DNA of 54,250 nt, taken from an uncultured Prevotella sp. (GTDB lineage: Bacteria; Bacteroidota; Bacteroidia; Bacteroidales; Bacteroidaceae). Of the stretch, positions 26,881 to 34,272 are shown in pieces. Position numbers and translations under genes: made by a program. Below the pieces are notes generated by a model. That model was given only the letters and a program-made list of their open reading frames with translations. It was not told where the DNA came from and searched no databases. The stretch is from the NCBI GenBank assembly GCA_900315635.1, contig OMZV01000016.1, forward strand, positions 1 through 54,250, given 5' to 3'. Position 1 is the first letter of the stretch. The number at the start of each line of letters is the position of its first letter.

Positions 26881-27303
26881 CTATTTCATACCGACGAGCA
26901 GGGCAAGAGCCTTGTTTTCATTGGCTTCCATTATCTCACGCTCGCCCGGTCCTTTGTCATTTATTCCACAAAGATGAAGTATGCCATGGATAAGGACACG
27001 ACGGAACTCATCGTCGAACGACTTGGCATACTTCTCTGAATTGGTGCGGACGGTGTCAAGAGATATGACTATATCGCCATTGATGGTGTCACCTTCGTCA
27101 TAGTCGAATGTTATTACATCGGTGTAATAGTCATGCCCAAGGTACTGGCGGTTGGTCTCCAGTATCTTCTCATCATCTACAAACATGTAGCCGACCTCAC
27201 CAACCTTGCGACCGTATGTGGCAGCCACGGCACGAATCCATTTGTTCGCCTTGCGCTTGTGGAACTTAGGCATCCTTACTCCGTCAACATTGTATGTAAT
27301 CAT
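26881..27303 (-). CDS. ybeY: Endoribonuclease YbeY (rRNA maturation factor)
   Basis: A 140-residue YbeY. The motif HGILHLCGINDKGPGER contains the first two zinc-ligand His (HGxxHxxG), but the third His of the usual HGxxHLxGxxH is replaced, so the metal site differs from that of Escherichia coli; as I recall, this is usual in Bacteroidetes. Upstream blocks VGEVGYMFVDDEKILETNRQ and YYTDVITFDYDEG are typical. It acts in 16S rRNA 3'-end processing and ribosome quality control. It lies 69 bases after the S41 protease gene on the same strand. Confidence 0.93.
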   Translation of the reverse strand: MITYNVDGVRMPKFHKRKANKWIRAVAATYGRKVGEVGYMFVDDEKILETNRQYLGHDYYTDVITFDYDEGDTINGDIVISLDTVRTNSEKYAKSFDDEFRRVLIHGILHLCGINDKGPGEREIMEANENKALALLVGMK

Positions 27304-27372
27304 TACTACTGGTTTTTACAGATTTACATATAATTTTCTATCACAATATACATTCTATCCGGCTCTAACGGC

Positions 27373-29196
27373 TTACTTGGCTCCAGCGGCTTTAAGGGCA
27401 GCCCGGAGCACATCATTCTCGTCATTCCATATCTGATAGTACTCATTGAGCGACCAGAGGTCACGGGCTATGAGGGCCTTCAGCTGAGTCCGGAGCAACG
27501 GGAGAGTCGCGTCGAGTTCTGCTTTGTCCTTCGGCTCAACCTTCTTCGACTTGGCGTCGGCAATAATCGAGTCTGTAAGAACTGCAGGAACGGTATAGTT
27601 GCGCTTGAAGTCAGCAAATGACTTATACCTTTTCAGCAATGGCTTGCGCTCGTGGTCGACGTAAGTAAGCAGATGGTTGATGATGATATTCTTCGCAGCT
27701 AACTGCCGATGGAAGTGTGTTATATTCGTACTATCGAACGGAACGAATATGTCCGGCATGATACCACCGCCTCCATAGACCACACGATGAAGCCGACGGG
27801 TGTAGTACTTCTGGTTCTTGTCGAGGTGGATGGAATCGATTGACGTGAGCTCGCCGTGCTTCAGACGGTTCTCTATGTCACGGGCATAGTCGTCAGGATC
27901 ACCCTTCTTGTATGGCTTCTGTATGCAACGACCGGACGGAGTATAGTAGTGGGCAATGGTAATGCGCATCATACTGCCGTCAGGAAGGTCTACAGGACGC
28001 TGTACAAGTCCTTTGGCAAACGTCCGACGACCGACTATTGTAGCACGGTCGTAGTCCTGCAAAGCACCGGAAACTATCTCCGCAGCCGATGCCGTATACT
28101 CATTGACGAGAACATAGACCTTGATGTTGCGCAAGCGACCGTTTCCACGGGCTGTATAAACCTTCATAGGAGTGGCTCGCCCGTACATGTAAACGATGGT
28201 ATCGCCGGGTTCCAGGAACTCGTTTGCTATCTCCACAGCTGCTCCCATCAGTCCACCGCCATTGTCCTCAAGGTCGAGAACAAGCGTATTCATACCGTGA
28301 TGAAGCAGTGAGTCGACACCATCCATAAGCTCCTTATGGGTCTTTTCGCCGAAGCTTGAGACATGAACATAGCCTATTCCGGGCTTAATCATGTAAGCAG
28401 ACTCTACCGAATGAACTGGAATAACATCACGTTTTATGGTGAAATTCAGCCTCTCGGAAACTCCGGGACGGATTACTCCAAGGCGAACCTTCGAGCCTTT
28501 CTTGCCGCGAAGGAGCTTCACAATGTTGGCACGTGGCATCTTCACACCGGCAATAAGTGAGTCATCGACCCACACGATACGGTCGCCGGGACGGATTCCA
28601 GCCTTCTCCGACGGTCCGTTAAGTGTCGGCTGAATGACTACAAGGGTATCGCTAAGTATGTTGAACTGCACGCCAATGCCCTCAAAATCGCCTTCTAAGC
28701 TCTCGTGCATGGCTTTCGCTTCCTCCGGAGTGGAGTATGAAGAATGCGGATCAAGCCCCTTCAGCATGCCTCTAATGCCGTCCTCAACGAGTTTATTCTC
28801 ATCAACACTATCGACATAAGCACTGTTGATCATCATTTCGGCAAGCTGCAATTTCCTCAAAGGAGAGGTCCTGCCGGTATGAAAGGTGAGCTGTGCAGAA
28901 GCAGTTAAAGGTAAAAAGGTAAAAAGGTAAAAGAGTAAAATGAAAGGAACAAGCCTTCCAAACACCCTTTTAGGATCCACCCCGACCCTCCTTAAAAAGG
29001 AGGGAGATATAGTAGGATTCACCCCGACCCTCCTTAAAAAGGAGGGGGATATAGTAGGATCCACCCCATCCCTCCCTAAAAAGGAGGGGGATATAGTAGG
29101 ATCCACCCCGACCCTCCTTAAAAAGGAGGGGGATATAGTCACAATATTAAATATTGATGTTATAGAGAAGCCTTTGTGAGTGTTGCCAATAGCCAT
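27373..29196 (-). CDS. S41 family C-terminal processing peptidase with repeat-encoded N-terminus
   Basis: A Tsp/CtpA-type protease. The signal-peptide-like segment VFGRLVPFILLFYLFTFLPL (ending TASAQ) is followed by a linker with GIRGMLKGLDPHSSY, a PDZ domain (IQPTLNGPSEKAGIRPGDRI), the catalytic S41 domain (VLDLEDNGGGLMGAAVEIAN; catalytic Ser in NEYTASAAEIVSGAL and Lys in FAKGLVQ) and a C-terminal extension. It degrades or trims periplasmic proteins. The first 76 residues are odd. The ATG at 29196 places four in-frame copies of a 42-bp repeat before the signal peptide, each giving roughly TISPSFLRRVGVDP, so the signal peptide would be internal. A GTG at 28965 would start right at it (530 residues). 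The start is unresolved; the body of the gene is certain. Confidence 0.88.
   Translation of the reverse strand: MAIGNTHKGFSITSIFNIVTISPSFLRRVGVDPTISPSFLGRDGVDPTISPSFLRRVGVNPTISPSFLRRVGVDPKRVFGRLVPFILLFYLFTFLPLTASAQLTFHTGRTSPLRKLQLAEMMINSAYVDSVDENKLVEDGIRGMLKGLDPHSSYSTPEEAKAMHESLEGDFEGIGVQFNILSDTLVVIQPTLNGPSEKAGIRPGDRIVWVDDSLIAGVKMPRANIVKLLRGKKGSKVRLGVIRPGVSERLNFTIKRDVIPVHSVESAYMIKPGIGYVHVSSFGEKTHKELMDGVDSLLHHGMNTLVLDLEDNGGGLMGAAVEIANEFLEPGDTIVYMYGRATPMKVYTARGNGRLRNIKVYVLVNEYTASAAEIVSGALQDYDRATIVGRRTFAKGLVQRPVDLPDGSMMRITIAHYYTPSGRCIQKPYKKGDPDDYARDIENRLKHGELTSIDSIHLDKNQKYYTRRLHRVVYGGGGIMPDIFVPFDSTNITHFHRQLAAKNIIINHLLTYVDHERKPLLKRYKSFADFKRNYTVPAVLTDSIIADAKSKKVEPKDKAELDATLPLLRTQLKALIARDLWSLNEYYQIWNDENDVLRAALKAAGAK
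28972..29139. repeat. Four tandem 42-bp repeats at the 5' end of the S41 protease gene
   Basis: Units 28972-29013, 29014-29055, 29056-29097 and 29098-29139, nearly identical, each with the palindrome CCTCCTTAAAAAGGAGG (or near). The length is a multiple of three and no stop occurs in the S41 frame. Confidence 0.92.
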
Positions 29197-29234
29197 AATA
29201 ATTACTTATAAAATATACAGTTCTGCCAATTCCG

Positions 29235-29340
29235 GTTATCTAACCGTCGTTGTTCTTTATTGTATAACCATCATTCAGAATTCAGATTCAGATTCAGAGA
29301 GTTATCTAACCGTCGTTGTTCTTTATTGTATAACCATCAT
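29235..29340. repeat. Two identical 40-bp direct repeats between parE and the S41 protease
   Basis: 29235-29274 and 29301-29340 are identical over 40 bases (both open GTTATCTAACCGTCG and end TATAACCATCAT), separated by 26 bases containing a TTCAGA-type triplication. The duplication looks recent. Confidence 0.9.
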
Positions 29341-29426
29341 CTATACCCTAATCCACGAAACATTCTGCTCTTCTTCCTTTTAAAGGAGGGCTGGGGAGGA
29401 TCTTTAAGGAGGGCCGGGGAGAATCC

Positions 29427-31385
29427 CTAAGCAGGCTGTTCCTCGTCTTCAGGCAAGTCCTCTTCGATAACAAGGTTGTCAATGATGAAGTTCTGACGCT
29501 CCATAGTATTCTTGCCCATATAGTATTCGAGGAGCTTCTGGACCTGGTCGTTCTTGTGGAGAGTGACCTGTTCGAGACGCATGTCGGGACCGATGAAATG
29601 GACGAACTCGTCAGGGCTGATCTCACCGAGACCCTTGAATCGGGTTATCTCAGGGTCAGGACCGAGGTCACGGATAGCGTTCAATCGCTCCTCCTCAGTG
29701 TAACAATAACGCGTTATGAAGTCATTTTTCTTCTCCTTAGCGCCAAGACGGGCATCGGCATCCTTGATAACCTGCTTGTTCTTAATCTTAGTTCGCTTGT
29801 TGCGGACACGGAACAGAGGCGTCTGAAGTACATAGACGTGCCCCTTCTTAATCAATTCAGGATAGAACTGAAGGAAGAACGTGATGAGAAGCAGGCGGAT
29901 ATGCATTCCATCGACATCGGCATCGGTAGCCACAATGACCTTGTTGTAACGGAGATTATCGAGTCCGTCCTCAATATTCAGGGCAGCCTGAAGGAGATTG
30001 AACTCCTCATTCTCATAGCAGACCTTCTTCGTCAGACCATAGCAGTTCAATGGTTTTCCACGTAGAGAGAACACAGCCTGCGTGTTGACATCACGGCTTT
30101 TCGTTATGCTTCCGCTTGCAGAGTCACCCTCGGTGATGAAGATTGAAGATTCCTCTTTACGGTCGTTCTTAGCGTCATTATAGTGGATTCGGCAGTCACG
30201 GAGCTTACGGTTGTGCAGACTGACCTTCTTTGCCCTCTCACGGGCAAGCTTAGCCACTCCAGCCATAGCCTTGCGCTCACGCTCAGCCTCCTTGATATGC
30301 TCTTCCATGATGTCGGCACAATCCTCTTTGTGGATATGAAGATAGTTGTCGACATTCTGCTTGACGAAGTCACCTACGTACTTGTTGATGGTCTCGCCAT
30401 CAGGAGCCATGATGGTAGAGCCCAGCTTAATCTTCGTCTGCGACTCAAAGACAGGCTCCTCGACATTGACGGCAATAGCAGCAACAAGTCCGTTACGGAT
30501 GTCACTGTACTCATACTTGCCGAAGAACTCCTTCACGGTGCGGGCGAAATGCTCCTTGAAAGCCGTCTGATGCGTACCGCCCTGAGTTGTGTGCTGACCG
30601 TTGACAAACGAATGATACTCCTCGCCATACTGCTTAGTATGGGTGAAAGCAATCTCGATGTCGTCGCCGGTAAGGTGGACAATAGGATACAACGGCTCCT
30701 CTGTCATGGTATCGACGAGCAAATCCTTAAGTCCGTGGCGGCTCAGGATGCGGCGTCCGTTGTACATTATCGTGAGACCGGTGTTCAGATAAGTATAGTT
30801 ACGGAGCATGGTCTCGACAATATCGTCGTGGAACGAATAGTTCTTGAAGAGCGAATCGCAGTCGTCCGGCTGGAAGAATATGTAGGTTCCGGTCTCATCG
30901 TCCGACTTACTTGTCTTGTCGCTCTTAAGTACTCCCTTCTCGAAGACAAGGTCACGAACCTTTCCTTCACGGTAACTCTTAACCTCAAAGCGGGAGCTGA
31001 GGGCATTTACAGCTTTTACACCGACACCATTCAGTCCAACGCTCTTCTTGAAAGCCTTGGAGTCGTACTTACCACCTGTATTGAGGACAGACACAGCCTC
31101 AACGAGCTTTCCCTGCGGAATACCACGCCCATAGTCACGGACGGATACCCGGAGGTTGTCCTCTATATCGACTTCAATCCTGTCGCCTGCGTGCATCTTG
31201 AACTCATCGATGGAGTTGTCGATGACCTCCTTGAGCAGGACGTAAATGCCGTCCTCGGGCAGAGAGCCGTCGCCGAGTCGTCCAATGTACATTCCCGGAC
31301 GGGTGCGGACATGCTCCATGTCGGATAGATGGCGGATGTTGTCGTCGTTATAAACTACTTGTTCTGTATTGTTGGTTTCTGGCAT
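29427..31385 (-). CDS. parE: DNA topoisomerase IV subunit B (ParE)
   Basis: A 652-residue type IIA topoisomerase B subunit. The GHKL ATPase motifs are [20 protein letters not shown] and [14 protein letters not shown]. The transducer domain is at about 230-390, and the TOPRIM domain (EGDSASGS and [12 protein letters not shown]) is followed by a short C-terminal end [15 protein letters not shown]. The N-terminal [18 protein letters not shown] fits the Bacteroidetes ParE type rather than GyrB. With ParC it decatenates daughter chromosomes; parC is not in this window. A short 24-base tandem of the AAGGAGGG type (29381-29425) abuts its stop. The 18-bp minisatellite precedes its start. Confidence 0.93.
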   Translation of the reverse strand: MPETNNTEQVVYNDDNIRHLSDMEHVRTRPGMYIGRLGDGSLPEDGIYVLLKEVIDNSIDEFKMHAGDRIEVDIEDNLRVSVRDYGRGIPQGKLVEAVSVLNTGGKYDSKAFKKSVGLNGVGVKAVNALSSRFEVKSYREGKVRDLVFEKGVLKSDKTSKSDDETGTYIFFQPDDCDSLFKNYSFHDDIVETMLRNYTYLNTGLTIMYNGRRILSRHGLKDLLVDTMTEEPLYPIVHLTGDDIEIAFTHTKQYGEEYHSFVNGQHTTQGGTHQTAFKEHFARTVKEFFGKYEYSDIRNGLVAAIAVNVEEPVFESQTKIKLGSTIMAPDGETINKYVGDFVKQNVDNYLHIHKEDCADIMEEHIKEAERERKAMAGVAKLARERAKKVSLHNRKLRDCRIHYNDAKNDRKEESSIFITEGDSASGSITKSRDVNTQAVFSLRGKPLNCYGLTKKVCYENEEFNLLQAALNIEDGLDNLRYNKVIVATDADVDGMHIRLLLITFFLQFYPELIKKGHVYVLQTPLFRVRNKRTKIKNKQVIKDADARLGAKEKKNDFITRYCYTEEERLNAIRDLGPDPEITRFKGLGEISPDEFVHFIGPDMRLEQVTLHKNDQVQKLLEYYMGKNTMERQNFIIDNLVIEEDLPEDEEQPA

Positions 31386-31428
31386 GTTGTGTTAGAAAAT
31401 TTATTGGAGGGGTGAGGAAGGGGGTGAT

Positions 31429-31586
31429 AGGCAGAGTGGGCTTATTAGGCATAATAGGCTCATTAGGCAGAGTGGGCTTATTAGGCATAGTAGGCTTATT
31501 AGGCATAATAGGCTCATTAGGCATAGTAGGCTTATTAGGCATAATAGGCATAATAGGCATAATGGGCATAGTAGGCTTAATAGGCA
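31429..31586. repeat. 18-bp / 9-bp minisatellite upstream of parE
   Basis: About six head-to-tail 18-base units of the form TAGGCATAATAGGCTCAT or TAGGCAGAGTGGGCTTAT, then several 9-base units ATAATAGGC. It fills almost the whole 218-base gap between the GNAT-like gene and parE. Both strands stay open in frame because the unit has no stop codon. Confidence 0.9.
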
Positions 31587-31603
31587 AAGCTAAAAAGCTG
31601 GAC

Positions 31604-32755
31604 CTACAGCTTAATAGCCTTCTTGTAGCAGCGGCGGCGCTTGTGGTTCACCGGGTTGAGAGCCCCCCACTGGCGCTGAACACCCTCGTTGCTTTCCATC
31701 TCGACCTGGCTTTCACCCCATTTGAAGCCATAGTCGATGTAGCGGGGAATGAGGTCGGCGAAGAGAAGAGCGTTGGCACCCTTGGAGCGATACTCCGGGA
31801 GAATGCCAAGGAGCAGCAAGTCGACGCCCTCAGACTTATGGAACTTACCCGCACGGAGAATATGCCACCAGCCGAAAGGCAACAGCCGACCACGGTGGCA
31901 CTTCTGTGCCGCACGGCTCATCGACGGCATGGTGATGCCTATTCCAACGAGCTTGTTGTCGGCGCTGGCATCCTCGACACACGTCACGAGATTGAGGTCG
32001 AGAAGCGGAAGGTACTCCTTGGTGTACTGGTCGATCTGCTTAGGACTCAACTCCGAGAACCCGTAAAGATCCTTGTAAGTATCGTTGATAAGCTTGAAGA
32101 CCTTGTGACCATAGCCCTCACGGATATCCTTCGTCGTTATCTTGCGGATGTGGAGGTTGTAGCGCTTCTCTATCATTGCCGCAATCTTCGAGTACTTCTC
32201 AGGCACTTTCTCCGGCACCTGCATGTAATACTCAACATAGTCGGCGTCCTTCTCCCATCCACCTAGCTGTTCGATGTGGCGCGGATAATAGTCATAGTTG
32301 TATATCGTCGGCATAGTTCCGAGCTTGTCGAAGCCCCAGATGAGCATTCCCTCCGGGTCCATATCGGTGAAACCGAGCGGTCCGACAACCTCAGTCATAC
32401 CCTTCCTGCGGCCATAATCCTCGACGGCATTGAGCAGCGCACGGCTGACCTCAATATCATCGATGAAGTCAATCCAGCCGAAACGGACACTCTTACGGTT
32501 CCACTTGTTGTTAGCCTTATGGTTGATGATAGCCGCAACACGTCCTACCACCTTGCCATTCTCGTCGAGGGCGAGGTAATACTCAGCCTCACAGAACTCA
32601 AAGGCAGCATTCTTCTTCGGCGAGAGGGTGTTCTTCTCGTCCATGTAGAGATTCGGGACATCGTAAGGGTTACCCTTGTAAAGGTCGTAGTGGAAATCGA
32701 TGAACGCTCGAAGCTGTTTCTTCGTCTCCACCTTCTGTATCGTAATTGATGACAT
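31604..32755 (-). CDS. GNAT-like N-acetyltransferase family protein
   Basis: A 383-residue cytoplasmic protein. The N-terminal GNAT-like fold has YLALDENGKVVGRVAAIINH, FGWIDFIDDIEVSRALLNAV and VVGPLGFTDMDPEGMLIWGF, which look like an acyl-CoA-binding core. A second region (about 200-383) includes LLLLGILPEYRSKGANALLF, a motif-A-like R/Q-x-x-G-x-A segment. The substrate is unknown. I start at 32755 (MSSITIQKV) because the promoter box TAAATTTG (32790-32797, minus strand) sits directly upstream of the other ATG at 32788, leaving it in the untranscribed or boundary region. It is upstream of parE on the same strand. Confidence 0.72.
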   Translation of the reverse strand: MSSITIQKVETKKQLRAFIDFHYDLYKGNPYDVPNLYMDEKNTLSPKKNAAFEFCEAEYYLALDENGKVVGRVAAIINHKANNKWNRKSVRFGWIDFIDDIEVSRALLNAVEDYGRRKGMTEVVGPLGFTDMDPEGMLIWGFDKLGTMPTIYNYDYYPRHIEQLGGWEKDADYVEYYMQVPEKVPEKYSKIAAMIEKRYNLHIRKITTKDIREGYGHKVFKLINDTYKDLYGFSELSPKQIDQYTKEYLPLLDLNLVTCVEDASADNKLVGIGITMPSMSRAAQKCHRGRLLPFGWWHILRAGKFHKSEGVDLLLLGILPEYRSKGANALLFADLIPRYIDYGFKWGESQVEMESNEGVQRQWGALNPVNHKRRRCYKKAIKL

Positions 32756-32789
32756 GCTTCTAAGTAAATATTGTCTACTATTAAACATG

Positions 32790-32821
32790 CAAATTTAGAA
32801 AAAAAATATTACCTAACCAAA
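32790..32821 (-). promoter_or_regulatory. Strong Bacteroidetes-type promoter for the GNAT-like gene
   Basis: On the minus strand, -33 TTTG (32818-32821), a 20-base spacer and -7 TAAATTTG (32790-32797). Spacing and boxes match the sigma-ABfr consensus. It lies partly within the 3' end of the preceding gene's flank. Confidence 0.75.
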
Positions 32822-32822
32822 A

Positions 32823-34025
32823 TTAGAGGATTTTTTTGCTTATTATTAAGACATGGGAACCGTCGGCAACAGTCGTAGCGAATATGTAGACATCGCCTCC
32901 GTCGGCAATTTTCAGCCTCTTCCGCAGTGCCGGAACCGTCATGGGGAAGTTGCGGACGGCGATATTCGCCCGGTCGATGCCCTGCAAATTCCGCCTGAGT
33001 TCCTTCTTGTTCATCGATGAAACCGCCATAATTTCGAACCGCCTGCCGGGGAAAGGCATAATATCGGCATTGCTGACAAACAGATGGCTGTCCCTGCCTA
33101 TCGGACTTAGGCAATACGAATTGGCGACATAGCCGAAGCAGCCTGCCTTCATCACCGACGCGTTAGGCACGAAGAGGGTCATGTCCGGGCGTGGCATTTC
33201 CTCAGAAATCGCAGGAACAGAGAGCGGATCGGCGACCCCTTCGGTGAACCGGAACTTATAATCGAACCCGTCATTGACGCAATGGACTTCTATACTCGCA
33301 TCCTCCTTTTGCCTGGAGAGCACCACGAGGAGCTCCTTGCACTCATTATCGACCGACACGATATGTACCTCACTGACGCACGGAAGCTCACGGACAGCCT
33401 CGTGCCAGTCGAACATCGGCGAGAGCTTAATTATGACCTTCTGCGCCTTCTCGAGCAGTTTGGGAGCCAACTCAACGGCATTGGGCTGGCAGTCGGCAAT
33501 ATTGTATACCCTGTTGCCATGGCTGTCACGGCGGGCGGGGTCGAGGTAAACAACGGCGTCAGCCACTCCGTCGGGCAAAGCGTAGGACGTGGCATTGACT
33601 ATCTCCGTGTTGTCCATTCCAAGCAATTCGAAGTTATGGGCTGCAATGGTGCATAGCTTAGGATTCTGCTCGACATAAACAGCATGGCGGGCACATTGCG
33701 ACATAAAACTGAAATCGACTCCGAAGCCACCTGTCAGGTCGACAAGCAGACCGCATGCGCCCATCTTCTGCAATAATGCAGCCTTGTAGCGTGCTGTAGC
33801 CTCACTGGAACACTGCTCCATATTGAGGTGAGGCGGATAGACGATACCATCGGTTGCAGCCCAAGAGGGCAGCTTATGGCGTGCCGTCTGCCAGCCCTGT
33901 ATCTGGTCGAGAGCCAGCGGCATGTCGACCGACGGGTATTTATCGGCTGCAAAGGCTAGCTTGCGGACATCGTCGGTGCGGTGCTCGTGGATGAATTCGG
34001 ATGTTGGTTTGTCTATCAGTTCCAT
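32823..34025 (-). CDS. Class I SAM-dependent methyltransferase with THUMP-like C-terminal domain
   Basis: A 400-residue protein. A Rossmann methyltransferase core (about 95-240) has motif I LLVDLTGGFGVDFSFM, then the acidic motif II (YVEQNPKLC) and LDPARRD at motif IV. The C-terminal region (about 300-400) matches the THUMP-like domain of this family (ANIAVRNFPMTVPALRKRLK, FATTVADGSHVLIISKKIL). The family is predicted to modify RNA, but the target is unknown. It is the most upstream gene of the minus-strand group. Its stop is only 2 bases from the -33 box of the next gene. Confidence 0.82.
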   Translation of the reverse strand: MELIDKPTSEFIHEHRTDDVRKLAFAADKYPSVDMPLALDQIQGWQTARHKLPSWAATDGIVYPPHLNMEQCSSEATARYKAALLQKMGACGLLVDLTGGFGVDFSFMSQCARHAVYVEQNPKLCTIAAHNFELLGMDNTEIVNATSYALPDGVADAVVYLDPARRDSHGNRVYNIADCQPNAVELAPKLLEKAQKVIIKLSPMFDWHEAVRELPCVSEVHIVSVDNECKELLVVLSRQKEDASIEVHCVNDGFDYKFRFTEGVADPLSVPAISEEMPRPDMTLFVPNASVMKAGCFGYVANSYCLSPIGRDSHLFVSNADIMPFPGRRFEIMAVSSMNKKELRRNLQGIDRANIAVRNFPMTVPALRKRLKIADGGDVYIFATTVADGSHVLIISKKIL

Positions 34026-34068
34026 GCTTATTGTCTTCCCAAATATGCCGTCTTACGTTCTGTCGGGG

Positions 34069-34200
34069 CGTTAATTGCATTGTAAAACGGTATTTCTTAG
34101 AAATGTTTTTAATTTATTTTTAATTTAAAAACAATTTATTTTTATATGCTTTTTAATTTATTTTCTTTCGTAAAAGACCCCCAATTGCAACGCAATGAAA
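34069..34200. repeat. Repeat related to the GGTATCTTTT element, A+T-rich version (copy C)
   Basis: Ends resemble those of copies A and B: GCGTTAATTGCATTGTAAAACGG (split here into GCGTTAATTG and TGTAAAACGG) and, inverted, GTAAAAGACCCCCAATTGCAA with ACGC. The interior is A/T-rich, with TTTTTAATTTATTTT-like stretches, which copy D at 51612-51744 shares. It fills most of the 247-base gap before the DUF3943 gene. Confidence 0.65.
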
Positions 34201-34272
34201 GCCTAACGAAAACGTAAAGAATGTCCAATGACATTGCAAGGAGATCCTGACGACAACGTAACCAGCCGATAA

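Noticed and set aside
30183-31328. A 381-codon open frame opposite parE
   Set aside because: Antisense to a conserved essential gene, with low-information composition.
31412-32266. A frame reading GLLGIIGSLG-type repeats on the plus strand, and MPNKPTMPNEP repeats on the minus strand
   Set aside because: Both come from the 18-bp minisatellite, which contains no stop codon in these frames. Neither joins a recognisable gene.
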